From Solibacteraceae bacterium (lineage in GTDB: Bacteria; Acidobacteriota; Terriglobia; Bryobacterales; Bryobacteraceae): 64,000 nucleotides of DNA. The DNA lies in assembly GCA_021324015.1 (NCBI GenBank), contig JAJPJX010000143.1, positions 1 to 64,000 of the forward strand, in the 5' to 3' direction. The translations under genes were made by a program, and so were the position numbers. Below are positions 22,017-31,305 of this stretch, in pieces. Below the pieces are notes generated by a model. The model searched no databases. It worked only from the letters and a program-made list of their open reading frames with translations, and was not told the DNA's origin. Numbering within the stretch: the stretch's first letter is position 1; the number at the start of each line of letters is the position of its first letter.

Positions 22017-24650
22017 ATGACTATGCCTATTCGACACATGCTCTGCGCGGCTGCCTGCCTGGCGGGCCTGATGCACGCGCAAACCGCTTCGATACCTACC
22101 GCCTACCAGGACTTGTATACGCAGCTCAACGGTGAGCTTCAGACTTTCGCCTCCACCGTGAACTCCTCCTGGAATCACATCTCCTACCCCGTAGCCTTCA
22201 GCGCGCAGTTGACCTCGGCGTCCGCGGAACAGGGCCCGGCGCTGCTGGGGACGAACTACTATATCGGCGTGTTGCAACAGGTGGACTCGCTCAAAGCGCT
22301 GGGCGTCAAAGCCATCACTGTCCACATCGACTTCCCCATTCTCGATCCGGCGTTTTATCAGAATCCGGCCGACTTTCAGAATTACCTCAACTTTTACAAA
22401 CAACTGGCCACCGACATCCGGGCGCGCGGTTTGAAGCTGATCGTCGAGAGCACGCTGGTGTTCCCGCTGGACGGCATTGGCTCGTGGGATCTGAGCGGCT
22501 ACTATGCCACCCTCTCCGAAGCCCAATACATGGCGGGCCGCGCCGCAAACATTCTCACGATCGCGCAACAGTTGAAGCCCGATTATCTCTCGGTGCTTAC
22601 GGAACCGGACACCGAGGCCACCGAGAGCGGATTCGGCGACCTGGGCACCACCGGCGGCGCCACCAATCTGCTCAATACCATTCTCACCACCCTCACGCAG
22701 AACGGAGTGCAGGGGATTCCGATCGGCGCGGGCTGCGGAACCTGGCTCTCCAACTACCAGCAGTTCATCCAGAGCTTCGCGGCGTATCCGGTCCAGTACA
22801 TCGACATGCACGTGTACCCCTCCGGCAACAATTACCTGATGAACGCCCTCTCCTACGCCGATACGGCGGCCAGCTACGGTAAGCCGGTGGCAATCAGCGA
22901 GGCTTGGGAGTACAAGGAGCGCGACAGCGAGTACGGCACCCTGAGCACCGGAGACCTGGCGGCGCGCAACGTGTGGAGCTTCTGGCAGCCCATCGACACG
23001 GAATTCCTGCAAGCGATGGTCAACTTCGCCCAATACAAGCGCCTTCTGTTCTTCGCGCCGTACTGGTCGCCGTATTTCCAGGCTTACGTGGATTACAACT
23101 CCACTGTCGGGATGACGGATCTGCAGATGATGAACCTGGCGCAGAGCGCCGAGGTGGCCGCGCAGACGGCCGGACAGTACAACGCCACCGGCCTGAGTTA
23201 CGCGGCCGCCATCATCTCGCCGCCCGATACCACGCCGCCCGGCGCGCCCGGCAGCCTCGCCGGACAGGCTTCCACTTCGCAGGTCGGCCTGACCTGGACC
23301 GCCTCCACGGATAACATCGGCGTGGCCGGGTACCGGATTTACAAGAACGGCACCCTGGTGGCGACCACCGCGTTCACCTACTATCAGGACCTGGGCCTGC
23401 CCTCCAATATGACCAACACCTACGGGGTGGCGGCCTACGACGCGGCCGGAAACGCTTCGCCGGTGGTGACGGTCACGGTGACCACGCTATCGCCCCCCGA
23501 TACCACTCCGCCGTCCTATCCCGTGGGGCTGACCGGCGTGGCCGTGGCCTGGAACCAGATCAACCTGACCTGGGTCGCTTCGACGGACAACGTAGGGGTG
23601 GCAGGCTACCAGATATTCCGGGGCAGCTCAGCCACCAGCCTGGCTCCCCTGGGCGGCTCTACCACGCCGGGCTACACCGATACCCTGGTGGCGCCAAGCA
23701 CCACCTACTATTACGCCGTGGCGGCGTATGACGCGGCGGGTAATTTCTCGTCGAAGTCGGCCGTGGTGATGGTGACGTCACTGGCGGACACTACCCCTCC
23801 CACCGTGCCCCAGCACCTGACCGCGCAGGCTGTCTCCATGACCCAGGTGAACCTGGCGTGGGCCGCCTCCACGGACAATTTCATGCTGGCCGGCTACAAG
23901 GTATATCGCGGCACGTCGCCCTCGGCCTTGACGCTACTGGCGGTGATCACCAGCACGTCCTACAGCGATACCCTCGCGGCTCCCAAGACTACCTACTATT
24001 ACACCGTAGCAGCCGTGGACGTCGCGGGAAATCTTTCCGCGCAGTCTCCCGCGGTAACCGTGACCACACCGGCCGACCTGGTTCCGCCCTCCACACCCGC
24101 TGGCCTGCAAGCCACGTCCACCTCGTTGACCCAGGTTTCGCTCGCCTGGTCGGCTTCGACGGACAACTACAAGGTCGTGGGCTATCGCATCTACCGGGGC
24201 GCAAGTGCCTCTTCCCTGACTCTCATCGGTTCCAGCACGACCACGTCATTCACGAGTGCTTCACTTCAGGCGGGCACCACCTACTACTTCGCCGTAGCAG
24301 CCGTGGACTTGTCGGGAAATCTCTCGCCGCAGAGTCCGGCAGTTGCCGTGCAGACGCTCCCCGATACGGTTGCCCCCTCGGTTCCGGCAGGGTTGACGGC
24401 CACGGTGGCTTCGGGCTCGAAGGTGAGTCTGACCTGGACTCCCTCCACGGACAACGTCAAGGTGGCCGGCTACAAGGTCTACCGGGGAACCTCTGCCACC
24501 AGCCTGACGCTGCTTGCGGGATCGGCAACTACCGCCAATACTGACACGCGCACCGTATCCAAGAAGACGTATTACTATGCGGTCTGCGCCTATGATCCTT
24601 CGGGCAACACCTCGGCGCTCAGCGCCACCATATCAGTCACCATGCCGTAG
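22017..24650 (+). CDS. Secreted glycosidase-like protein with five FN3 domains
   Basis: An 877-residue exported protein. After the signal peptide (to about residue 22) a TIM-barrel-like region (about 25-395) has two candidate catalytic glutamates, in LSVLTEPDTEA and AISEAWEYKE, the pattern of clan A glycoside hydrolases (GH5/GH53-like), though no family could be fixed. Five fibronectin type III domains follow, starting near residues 402, 496, 590, 686 and 782; each begins with D-T-T-P-P or a variant and carries a W-(T/A)-A-S-T-D-N segment. FN3 arrays in bacteria serve as spacers or carbohydrate-surface linkers. ATG at 22017 is used; a second ATG two codons later is possible. Confidence 0.82.
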   Translation: MTMPIRHMLCAAACLAGLMHAQTASIPTAYQDLYTQLNGELQTFASTVNSSWNHISYPVAFSAQLTSASAEQGPALLGTNYYIGVLQQVDSLKALGVKAITVHIDFPILDPAFYQNPADFQNYLNFYKQLATDIRARGLKLIVESTLVFPLDGIGSWDLSGYYATLSEAQYMAGRAANILTIAQQLKPDYLSVLTEPDTEATESGFGDLGTTGGATNLLNTILTTLTQNGVQGIPIGAGCGTWLSNYQQFIQSFAAYPVQYIDMHVYPSGNNYLMNALSYADTAASYGKPVAISEAWEYKERDSEYGTLSTGDLAARNVWSFWQPIDTEFLQAMVNFAQYKRLLFFAPYWSPYFQAYVDYNSTVGMTDLQMMNLAQSAEVAAQTAGQYNATGLSYAAAIISPPDTTPPGAPGSLAGQASTSQVGLTWTASTDNIGVAGYRIYKNGTLVATTAFTYYQDLGLPSNMTNTYGVAAYDAAGNASPVVTVTVTTLSPPDTTPPSYPVGLTGVAVAWNQINLTWVASTDNVGVAGYQIFRGSSATSLAPLGGSTTPGYTDTLVAPSTTYYYAVAAYDAAGNFSSKSAVVMVTSLADTTPPTVPQHLTAQAVSMTQVNLAWAASTDNFMLAGYKVYRGTSPSALTLLAVITSTSYSDTLAAPKTTYYYTVAAVDVAGNLSAQSPAVTVTTPADLVPPSTPAGLQATSTSLTQVSLAWSASTDNYKVVGYRIYRGASASSLTLIGSSTTTSFTSASLQAGTTYYFAVAAVDLSGNLSPQSPAVAVQTLPDTVAPSVPAGLTATVASGSKVSLTWTPSTDNVKVAGYKVYRGTSATSLTLLAGSATTANTDTRTVSKKTYYYAVCAYDPSGNTSALSATISVTMP

Positions 24651-24654
24651 CACC

Positions 24655-24695
24655 GGCGTAACCGAGCTGCGACCGCTGGGAGCGGTTCTTACGCC
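24655..24695. terminator. Nested hairpin between convergent genes
   Basis: An outer stem GGCGTAA (24655-24661) / TTACGCC (24689-24695) encloses an inner stem ACCGCT (24672-24677) / AGCGGT (24681-24686) with a three-base loop. It sits just after the FN3 gene stop and includes the stop codon of the opposing DUF362 gene. There is no T-run longer than a few bases, so a terminator role is likely only because of position. Confidence 0.4.
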
Positions 24696-26275
24696 ACCCA
24701 GCGGATGCCCTCGACCGTGTCGCCGTCGTTGCGCGGACCTACCAGCAGCGCGCTGATCTGCGCCGGGACGGCTTCGGCCTGCACGCGGAAAACCAGCAGG
24801 TTCTCGCCGGGGCGGAGTTCCACAGCTTGCTGGAACTGCCCGACGCGGAACTGCGTGAGGTTTTCCTGCTCCATCACCCGGGCGCCGTTGAGCAGCGCGG
24901 TAAAGCGCCCCCGGGCGCCCACCCACAGAAACGCCTTGCGGTGGCCTTCCGCCTGCACGCGCACCGCGGCGGCGAAACTGGTCCCCGGCGCCCAGCGGGC
25001 GAAGCGCAGCACGTCGGTCGGGGCAGTGTAGCGCTCCCAGGTCTCCATGGGGGCCTCGGGATTCTTGGTGACGCGCCACTCGCGGTTATTGCGCCCGTAC
25101 CAGCGGCGGGGCTTGGCCCACCGGCGGCGCAGTTTCCCGGGATCGTCCCCCAGGATGTCGAACTCCGCCAGGTCCCGGCGGCCCATCTCGCGCATCTGGG
25201 CCAGGTGCAGAAAGTCGATGTCCCAGGGATTGAAGCCCATCAACTGCGCGGCCAGCGCATCGGCGCCCACTGGATCCACGCTGGCCATCACCAGGTTGCT
25301 GCGGATCATCTGGTCCGGCCGGTCGTTGTTGTGCTCGGTGTATTGCAGGCCGCGGATCCCGTCCACCACCGTGAAATCCGGAGGGTGGAAGGAGGCCAAG
25401 TCGATGATGAACGGATCGATGCGGTTTTCTACCGAGTGCTGCTCGTGCAGGTTGACGTTCCAGAACTTGCCTGGCACGGCGTAACCCAGGCGCGGTGCGG
25501 TGCCCACGTAGCTCTTCATCGAGGCAGTGATGCCGCACTGTTCGTGCACCTTCATGACCGGCACGGTGATCAGGAAATCGCACTTGCGGATGGTATTGGT
25601 GACGAAGTAATCGGGGCGGGCGCCGAACGCTTTGACTCCCGTGCGCGAGACCGGCACCTCGACGCGCCGCAGCCGGCCGGAGGCGTCTTTCACGCCGTCG
25701 TAGTTCAGGTCCACGTAGTCATAAGTCTTGCCAGGGAAGCGCGTGGCCATGTCCCTGAGCAGGCTGTTCAGAGTGCCGCCCGCGCCGGGGAATTCCTTGT
25801 CCCCCCAGTCAAAGGTCGTGGCGTCCACGCGCGCGCTGTTCTGCGAGACGACGTTATCTTCGGCGGGATCGCGCAGGCTGCGGTAGCTGCCGCCCTCGGC
25901 GATGGTGACACGGGCAGCAGGCGCCTTGCGTGCTACGTACTCCAGCACCGCGCGGGTCACCCGCAAGTCAGTGACGTCGCCGGACGTGTAGCCCGACTGC
26001 GGCCGCAGAAACACGATGTTCGGCTTGATCACCACCCAGGAGCCTGGCCGGATGCGGTCCTCGAAGCCGCCGGCGTACTCGATGGCCTTCCACACCATGT
26101 CGCGGACGCGCCCGTCGTCCAGCGGATCCTCCGGGGAGGCCGGCCGCGCCAGGCGTGCGTGCGTGGAGTGCACCAGGCCGATCCGCCGTTTGCCGGGGGC
26201 CGACCCAGAAAGAGCCGCCGCCGACGCGGCTTGCGCCGCGGCTGCCAGGAATTCGCGCCGATTGATCTTCGCCAT
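24689..26275 (-). CDS. DUF362 domain protein with Tat signal
   Basis: A 528-residue protein. The N terminus MAKINRREFLAAAAQAAS is a twin-arginine export signal, so the protein is probably folded with a cofactor before export. DUF362 segments are clear: WVVIKPNIVFLRPQSGYTSGDVTDLRVTRAVLEYV, ARVTIAEGGSYRS, and CDFLITVPVMKVHEQCGITASMKSYVG. DUF362 proteins often occur with iron-sulfur domains; here no ferredoxin motif is present. The last ~100 residues look like a beta-sandwich (RWAPGTSFAAAVRVQAEGH onwards), possibly a carbohydrate-binding-like module. Its function is unknown. It is divergent from the gene at 26345. Confidence 0.85.
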   Translation of the reverse strand: MAKINRREFLAAAAQAASAAALSGSAPGKRRIGLVHSTHARLARPASPEDPLDDGRVRDMVWKAIEYAGGFEDRIRPGSWVVIKPNIVFLRPQSGYTSGDVTDLRVTRAVLEYVARKAPAARVTIAEGGSYRSLRDPAEDNVVSQNSARVDATTFDWGDKEFPGAGGTLNSLLRDMATRFPGKTYDYVDLNYDGVKDASGRLRRVEVPVSRTGVKAFGARPDYFVTNTIRKCDFLITVPVMKVHEQCGITASMKSYVGTAPRLGYAVPGKFWNVNLHEQHSVENRIDPFIIDLASFHPPDFTVVDGIRGLQYTEHNNDRPDQMIRSNLVMASVDPVGADALAAQLMGFNPWDIDFLHLAQMREMGRRDLAEFDILGDDPGKLRRRWAKPRRWYGRNNREWRVTKNPEAPMETWERYTAPTDVLRFARWAPGTSFAAAVRVQAEGHRKAFLWVGARGRFTALLNGARVMEQENLTQFRVGQFQQAVELRPGENLLVFRVQAEAVPAQISALLVGPRNDGDTVEGIRWVA

Positions 26276-26344
26276 GTCTCAATTCTATATAAAAAGGCCT
26301 TAAACTGATAGTGGAAAATACATCACCTGTAGGAGATTGCCCTT

Positions 26345-27190
26345 ATGCAACTCACCCGCCGCGGGATCCTGATGGCGCCGCTGGCCGCCCCGGCCGTGAC
26401 CACGGAGGACATGCCGCTCGTACCGTTCGGCCGCTACAGCGTCTCGCGCCTGATCGTGGGAGGCAACCCGGTGAGCGGGAACTCGCACGTTTCTGCCGCC
26501 CTCAGCGCCGAGATGCGAGATTACTTCACGGCCGCTAACGTGAAGAAACTACTGAGGGATTGCGAAAAGGCGGGCATCAACACCTGGCAGTCCCGCGGAG
26601 ACCGGCACATCCTGCGACTGCTCAACGAGTACCGCCTGGAGGGAGGCGCCATCCAGTGGATCGGGCAAACCGCCTCGGAACTGGCGGACATTCCGCGCAA
26701 CATTCGCGAGATGGCTGCGGCAGGCGCTATCGGCATCTACCACCACGGCTCCAAAACCGATGCCCTATGGGCCGATGGGCGGATCGGTCAGGTACGCGAG
26801 ATGCTGAAGGTGATGCGGCAGACCGGGGTGCAGGTGGGTCTGGGAACCCATATCCCCGAGGTGGTGGACCACGTGGAATCCGAGGGTTGGGACCTGGATT
26901 TCTATATGACGGCGGTGTACAACCTGGCACGCCCCCCGGAGCTGTTCCGGGACGAAGACCGCGAGAAGATGCTGGCGCGCGTCCGCCGGACGTCGAAGCC
27001 CTGCCTCATCTTCAAGGTATACGCCGCCAGCCGGCAATGCGACTCGCCGGCCCGCATGCGGGCCGCCCTGGGCCTGGTGTTCCGCTATGCCAAGCCCACG
27101 GACTGCGTGGTCATCGGCATGTTCCCGAAACACCGGGAGCAAGTGCGGGAAAACTGCTGGCTGGTAAGGGAAGCGCTGGGAGTGGGTTGA
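26345..27190 (+). CDS. Aldo/keto reductase-like TIM-barrel protein, function unknown
   Basis: A 281-residue protein that opens with MQLTRRGILMAPLAAPA, a short twin-arginine-like export signal. The following segment VPFGRYSVSRLIVGGNPVSG resembles the first strand of aldo/keto reductases (the K-V-S-x-L-x-L-G-G pattern), and a barrel-like order of strands continues (GINTWQSRG; GAIGIYHHGSK; VGLGTHIPEVVDHV; DCVVIGMFPKH). The usual AKR catalytic tetrad is not obvious, so this may be a non-redox barrel. A TAGGAGA ribosome binding site precedes the ATG by eight bases. The gene ends exactly where the convergent gene's stop begins. Confidence 0.6.
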   Translation: MQLTRRGILMAPLAAPAVTTEDMPLVPFGRYSVSRLIVGGNPVSGNSHVSAALSAEMRDYFTAANVKKLLRDCEKAGINTWQSRGDRHILRLLNEYRLEGGAIQWIGQTASELADIPRNIREMAAAGAIGIYHHGSKTDALWADGRIGQVREMLKVMRQTGVQVGLGTHIPEVVDHVESEGWDLDFYMTAVYNLARPPELFRDEDREKMLARVRRTSKPCLIFKVYAASRQCDSPARMRAALGLVFRYAKPTDCVVIGMFPKHREQVRENCWLVREALGVG

Positions 27191-27934
27191 CTAATCGACC
27201 TCTCTGGCGTCCACGTCGGCGGGCTTGCCCAGAGAGAAGTGGTCAAACCAGATGGTCAGTTCCGCCTTGCCCACCAGGCGCGTGTCCACCGCGCTGATAA
27301 TGCGGCGGGGAACGGCGCGGCCCTGGTAGAGATAGTAGTCCCGGACAAAGTACACGTCCTTTACGAACAGGGAGGGATTCTTCACGAACTCGCCCCATTC
27401 GCGCAGGGGCAGGTAGCTGGCGGAGTCGATCCAGAGCTCTCCGGCGAACAGCCCGGCCCGCTTCTGCCGGGGGGAAACCTGGAAGACATACGCCTGCTTG
27501 CCGGCGTAGTCCTGGATGCCCTTGTAGGAGAACTTGTAGTTCTGCGGAGTAACGGACAACGTCCCTTGGGCACGAGCTTCCGCGTCCCGTTCGGCCGCCA
27601 GGTACCGGGCGATGACCTCGCGCTTAATGGTGTCGTCGCCCTCGAAGCGTAAGCCGCGGTAAACCGTCCGGCCCAGACGAGAGACGAAGCGCAGCGCGTG
27701 CAGTGTGCCGCGCTTCTTGAGCTTCGGCAGGCGCGCATCGATATTCACGTCCATGCTCAGGTCTTGGGGCTGCTGTTTTTCAGCATCCACCGCCTGGAGA
27801 TAACGGGCCACGATTTCGGAAGGAAGGGGAGGCACAGAAGTGGGCAGGCTGCCGGCTCCCAGAGGGAGCATCAGGGCGGCCCCGAAACCCATAATCCTCA
27901 TCGCCTTGGACTGGACGAAACGCATCACACCCAT
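27191..27934 (-). CDS. Exported protein, possible LolA/outer-membrane-lipoprotein-sorting-like
   Basis: About 247 residues, with an N-terminal basic region followed by a hydrophobic run (MGFGAALMLPLGAGS), consistent with a signal peptide. The mature part is rich in beta strands: GTLHALRFVSRL, YVFQVSPRQKRAGLFAGELWIDSASYLPLREWGEF, YYLYQGRAVPRRIISAVDTRLVGKAELTIWFDHFSLG. This arrangement resembles LolA/LolB-fold or DUF4292-like lipoprotein-binding proteins, but the resemblance is weak. The start at 27934 was chosen to place the signal peptide at the N terminus; 27925 and 27901 are alternatives, and none has a good ribosome binding site. Confidence 0.6.
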   Translation of the reverse strand: MGVMRFVQSKAMRIMGFGAALMLPLGAGSLPTSVPPLPSEIVARYLQAVDAEKQQPQDLSMDVNIDARLPKLKKRGTLHALRFVSRLGRTVYRGLRFEGDDTIKREVIARYLAAERDAEARAQGTLSVTPQNYKFSYKGIQDYAGKQAYVFQVSPRQKRAGLFAGELWIDSASYLPLREWGEFVKNPSLFVKDVYFVRDYYLYQGRAVPRRIISAVDTRLVGKAELTIWFDHFSLGKPADVDAREVD

Positions 27935-28098
27935 GTAGAGCACGGAACCGCCCAAACTGTTACAGCAGTTGGTCGATTTCTCCCATTTTACACAATGCAA
28001 AGCAGATCGCCAGCTTCCCGGGAGCCGCCGGAGCCGCCATGGGATCCCGCTGGGCGCCAACATGCCGGCAGGTGACGGCGGTTCGGCACGACAGGTGT

Positions 28099-29667
28099 CT
28101 ATTTTGCCTGACTCAGGCTCTCGGGCAAAGCCCAGGCGTACAGGACCCCCTGGACACCCTCGACGACATATTGACGCCCGTCTAGCTCATAGGTCATCGG
28201 AGAGCTCACCATGTTCCCTCCGGCGCTGGCGTGCCAGAGCGTCTTTCCGGTACGCGCGTCCAGCACCAGCAGGTTGCCCTGGGAATCGCCGGTGAATAGG
28301 AGCCCTCCGGCAGTGCTGAGAATCCCGGCCACGCTCTCGCCCGGGCCGAGCTCGTGGTTCCAGCGGATCTGGCCGGTCCGATAGTCGATGGCGCGGAGCG
28401 TGGAGTCGGAGTAAAGATTACGGTCGCGGCCGGCCCAGCCTTCGGGCTTGCCGGTGGCGGTGTAGTAAAAGATACTGAACACCCGGCGGGCGACCACGTA
28501 GAACAGGCCCGTCTCCGGGCTGAAACTGGGAGACATCCAGTTGGTGGCGCCGTCCGAACCGGGCTCGACCAGCGTACCGTCGGGGCGCGGTTCCTTCTCC
28601 GGATTTGGGATAGGCCGGCCCCGCGAATCGATGCCCTTGGCCCAGTTGGTCTCGATAAAGCGGGAGGTCAGCAGGTGCTGCCCGTCGGTGCGGTCCAGCA
28701 GGAAAAAGTACCCGTTGCGGCTGGCCTGGGCCAGCAGTTTGCGCGGCCTGCCCTGGTAGGAAGCGTCCAGCAGGACCGGCGTCTGCACGGCGTCCCAGTC
28801 GTGAGTGTCGTGCGGGGAGGGCTGGAAATACCACGCCAGTTTTCCGGTGTCCGGGTGCAGGGCCACGATGGAGCAGGTGTAGAGGTTGTCGCCCTTGCGG
28901 ATGTCGCCGGCAAGCACGGGGTTGGGATTCCCGGTGCCCCAGTAGAGAAGATTCAGTTGCGGATCGTAAGTGCCCGTCATCCAGGTCATGCCGCCGCCGT
29001 GGGTGATGGCGTCAGTGCCCTGCGGCCAGCTCTCCGAACCGGGCTGGCCGGGTTTGGGTTCCGTGTACCAGCGCCATTGCAGGCTGCCGGTTTCCGGATC
29101 CACGGACTCGAGATACCCGGGGATGTCGGTGACGTCGCCCGAGACGCCTACGATGATGTGATTGCGCACCACCAGCGGCGCCATCGTGGAGAAATAACCC
29201 AGCTTCCAGTCGGCCAGTTCGATGGTCCAGCGGACGCTGCCGTCGCGGGCGTTGAGGCAGACCAGGTGCGCATCGGGCGTGGTGAAGTAGAGCCAGTTAC
29301 CCCACATGGCCACCCCGCGGTGGCCTATGTGGTCGCCGCCGGCGGACTCATAGTGGTAGTGCCAGACCTCGCGGCCGGTGCGCGCGTCCACGGCCCATAC
29401 ACGGTCCGGCACCGTCAAGTAGAGGATGCCGTTGATCAGCAGGGGCGTGGATTTGATGGCCACCGAGCGGGGCTGAAAGGCCCAGGCCAGCGTCAGGTAG
29501 CCGGCGTTGGAGGCGTTGATCTGCTTCAAGGGGCTGTAGCGCCGTCCCGAGTAGTCGCCATTGTAAGTGGGCCAGGTATCCGTGGGCAGCTTCAGCAAAG
29601 CCGAGGGGTTCAGCCCCTGGGGCCAGGCGCAGGCGGCCAGCGCAAGAGCCAGTACGGCGGTCTTCAC
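28099..29667 (-). CDS. PQQ-dependent dehydrogenase (quinoprotein propeller)
   Basis: A 522-residue periplasmic eight-bladed quinoprotein with a short signal peptide (to about 16). The hallmark WPTYNGDYSGRRYSPLKQIN starts the mature protein, and tryptophan-docking blades such as VWAVDARTGREVWHYHYES and LVCLNARDGSVRWTIELAD follow. The vicinal Cys-Cys pair over PQQ in methanol/ethanol dehydrogenases is not present in the corresponding region (YESAGGDHIGHRGVAMWG). The family oxidises alcohols or sugars and passes electrons to cytochrome c. The start overlaps the stop of the upstream cytochrome c gene by four bases (ATGA), so the two proteins are almost certainly a functional pair. Confidence 0.9.
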   Translation of the reverse strand: MKTAVLALALAACAWPQGLNPSALLKLPTDTWPTYNGDYSGRRYSPLKQINASNAGYLTLAWAFQPRSVAIKSTPLLINGILYLTVPDRVWAVDARTGREVWHYHYESAGGDHIGHRGVAMWGNWLYFTTPDAHLVCLNARDGSVRWTIELADWKLGYFSTMAPLVVRNHIIVGVSGDVTDIPGYLESVDPETGSLQWRWYTEPKPGQPGSESWPQGTDAITHGGGMTWMTGTYDPQLNLLYWGTGNPNPVLAGDIRKGDNLYTCSIVALHPDTGKLAWYFQPSPHDTHDWDAVQTPVLLDASYQGRPRKLLAQASRNGYFFLLDRTDGQHLLTSRFIETNWAKGIDSRGRPIPNPEKEPRPDGTLVEPGSDGATNWMSPSFSPETGLFYVVARRVFSIFYYTATGKPEGWAGRDRNLYSDSTLRAIDYRTGQIRWNHELGPGESVAGILSTAGGLLFTGDSQGNLLVLDARTGKTLWHASAGGNMVSSPMTYELDGRQYVVEGVQGVLYAWALPESLSQAK

Positions 29668-30416
29668 TTCAGGGTCTCCAGGTACGCAAACAGATCATGA
29701 ATGTCCGCGTCGGTGTATTTCGCGAGCAGTTCGCGGTGCCCCGCCAGCGGGTCGTGCACGGTTACCCGCACCTGGCTGCGCGGCCAGGAGTGATACCAGC
29801 CGCCGCTGTCGCGAATGGCCACCGTGAACTCGTCCAGGTGCACAACCCGGCCCTCGAACGTCTGGCCGCCGGGCGTGGTGACCGCCGCGGTCCTCGGAGC
29901 CCCGCGGGGGTACAGGAAGCGAACCTCGAGGTCGAGCGGGGTGAATTTCGCCGCCACTCCCGCCAGGTCGCCGGCGGGCGAGTGGCACGCGCGGCACCCG
30001 CCTGCACCGTCGAAGAAGGCTCTGCCGGCTTGCACGCTGCCCGTGAGCAGCCGCGCGGCAGGGTAATCGTTGGAGACGTGCGCGCTGTGCAGCGACTCGT
30101 CCACCCGCGCGTGCAGGAAGGCTACGATATCGGATACCGCCGCCGCGGAGAGAGGGAAGGCCGGCATGCCTTTATCGGGGCGGCCGTTGCGAATGACCGG
30201 CGCGATCAAGTCGCCGTTGACGTCGTGATTCACCAGGGGCGAGCGGACCAGGTCCGGCGCGCGGTTGCCAGTGGCATCTTCGCCGTGACAGAAGCCGCAC
30301 GCCTGCACATACTGCGCACGCCCGCGCTGGATGGCGGCTGCTGGTGTCTCCGCAGCCAGCGGAAGACCGCCCAGGGCCAGCGCAAACACAAAAATCCGGT
30401 TGGGGATCCAGGTCAA
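29664..30416 (-). CDS. Periplasmic di-heme cytochrome c
   Basis: A 250-residue exported cytochrome. The signal peptide (NRIFVFALALGGLPLAA) is followed by a first class I heme site C-G-F-C-H with its distal methionine probably in KGMPAF, and a second site C-R-A-C-H about 115 residues later. A C-terminal beta-rich part (VRFLYPRGAPRTAAVTTPG) lies between the second heme site and the end, as in cytochromes fused to PQQ-dehydrogenase partners of Acidobacteria. A TTG at 30416 is the only start that includes the signal peptide and it has GAGGGAG upstream; longer frames run into an unlikely N terminus. It is the direct electron acceptor candidate for the PQQ enzyme. Confidence 0.88.
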   Translation of the reverse strand: MTWIPNRIFVFALALGGLPLAAETPAAAIQRGRAQYVQACGFCHGEDATGNRAPDLVRSPLVNHDVNGDLIAPVIRNGRPDKGMPAFPLSAAAVSDIVAFLHARVDESLHSAHVSNDYPAARLLTGSVQAGRAFFDGAGGCRACHSPAGDLAGVAAKFTPLDLEVRFLYPRGAPRTAAVTTPGGQTFEGRVVHLDEFTVAIRDSGGWYHSWPRSQVRVTVHDPLAGHRELLAKYTDADIHDLFAYLETLK

Positions 30417-30486
30417 ATGGAAAACTCCCTCTGAAAATCTGCGGATAGCTTCATCATCCCACAGGTGAGTGGGGACGGTGCGGCGT

Positions 30487-31293
30487 CTATGGCAAGCGGC
30501 GGATCTTGATATTCCGGAACCAGGCGGCATCCCCATGGTTCTGGAGGGAGATAGGGCATTCCCTACGCGGCTGCTTGACCAGCAGTTCGTAGGCGGGAGT
30601 GCCCGCACCCCAGCGCTTGGCGCAACTTTCGGCGACGGCCTTAGAATCCAGGCCGGCGTCCACCACCTTGACGCCGTTCAGCCAGTGCTCCACGTGGCTG
30701 CCGCGAACTACCAGGCGGGAGTGATTGAATTCCCCCACTGGTTTGGCCGCCTCCCGCAAGGGCGCCACCATGTCGTACAACGCGCCGGTGTACTGCACCT
30801 CGCCGTGCAAAGCGCCGGCATAGCGCTGCTGGTCGATCAACTGGTATTCGAAGCCGATGACGTACTCCTGCCCGCTGGCGCGCCGCGGGGGGCGGTGCGC
30901 CAGCGAAAAGTTCACCAGGGCTTCAAAAGGATGCACGGGCGCGGCGGCCAGGAAGATGCGGTCCTGAATGCGATACTTGACGCCGGTGTTGCTGCCGCGA
31001 GCCAGGCGCCAGTCGAAGAGCAGTTCGAAATCCCGGAATTTCTCACGGCTGAACAGATCTTCAGTGATGCGCGGGTGCGGGGTAGCTTTCAGGCAGCCGT
31101 CCTCGATGCTCCAGGCATCGCCCGGCGGGTTCTTGACACGCGGGTCCTCCCAGCCGTTCATGGTGCGCCCATCGAAGAGCAGTTCCCAGCCCGCCGCCTG
31201 TTCCGCAGGAGTCAGGAGGTTGTGGGTTTCCGGACCAGCGGCCAAGGCGCCGCAGCAGAGCAAAATGGCCAGGTACGCGGATCGGCGAGTCAC
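30487..31293 (-). CDS. DUF1080 (3-keto-disaccharide hydrolase-like) protein
   Basis: A 268-residue exported protein with a signal peptide ending near residue 20. The DUF1080 signature is clear: GWELLFDGRTMNGWED, WSIEDGCLKATP, the conserved FELLFDWRLARGSNTGVKYRI, and the C-terminal SLQNHGDAAWFRNIKIRRL. DUF1080 proteins adopt a jelly-roll fold; some are 3-keto-glycoside hydrolases that cleave oxidised sugars, so a role with nearby sugar or alcohol dehydrogenases is conceivable but not demonstrated. It is separated by 12 bases from the MtaB-like gene and is on the same strand. Confidence 0.92.
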   Translation of the reverse strand: MTRRSAYLAILLCCGALAAGPETHNLLTPAEQAAGWELLFDGRTMNGWEDPRVKNPPGDAWSIEDGCLKATPHPRITEDLFSREKFRDFELLFDWRLARGSNTGVKYRIQDRIFLAAAPVHPFEALVNFSLAHRPPRRASGQEYVIGFEYQLIDQQRYAGALHGEVQYTGALYDMVAPLREAAKPVGEFNHSRLVVRGSHVEHWLNGVKVVDAGLDSKAVAESCAKRWGAGTPAYELLVKQPRRECPISLQNHGDAAWFRNIKIRRLP

Positions 31294-31305
31294 GCGCCCA
31301 TTGTA

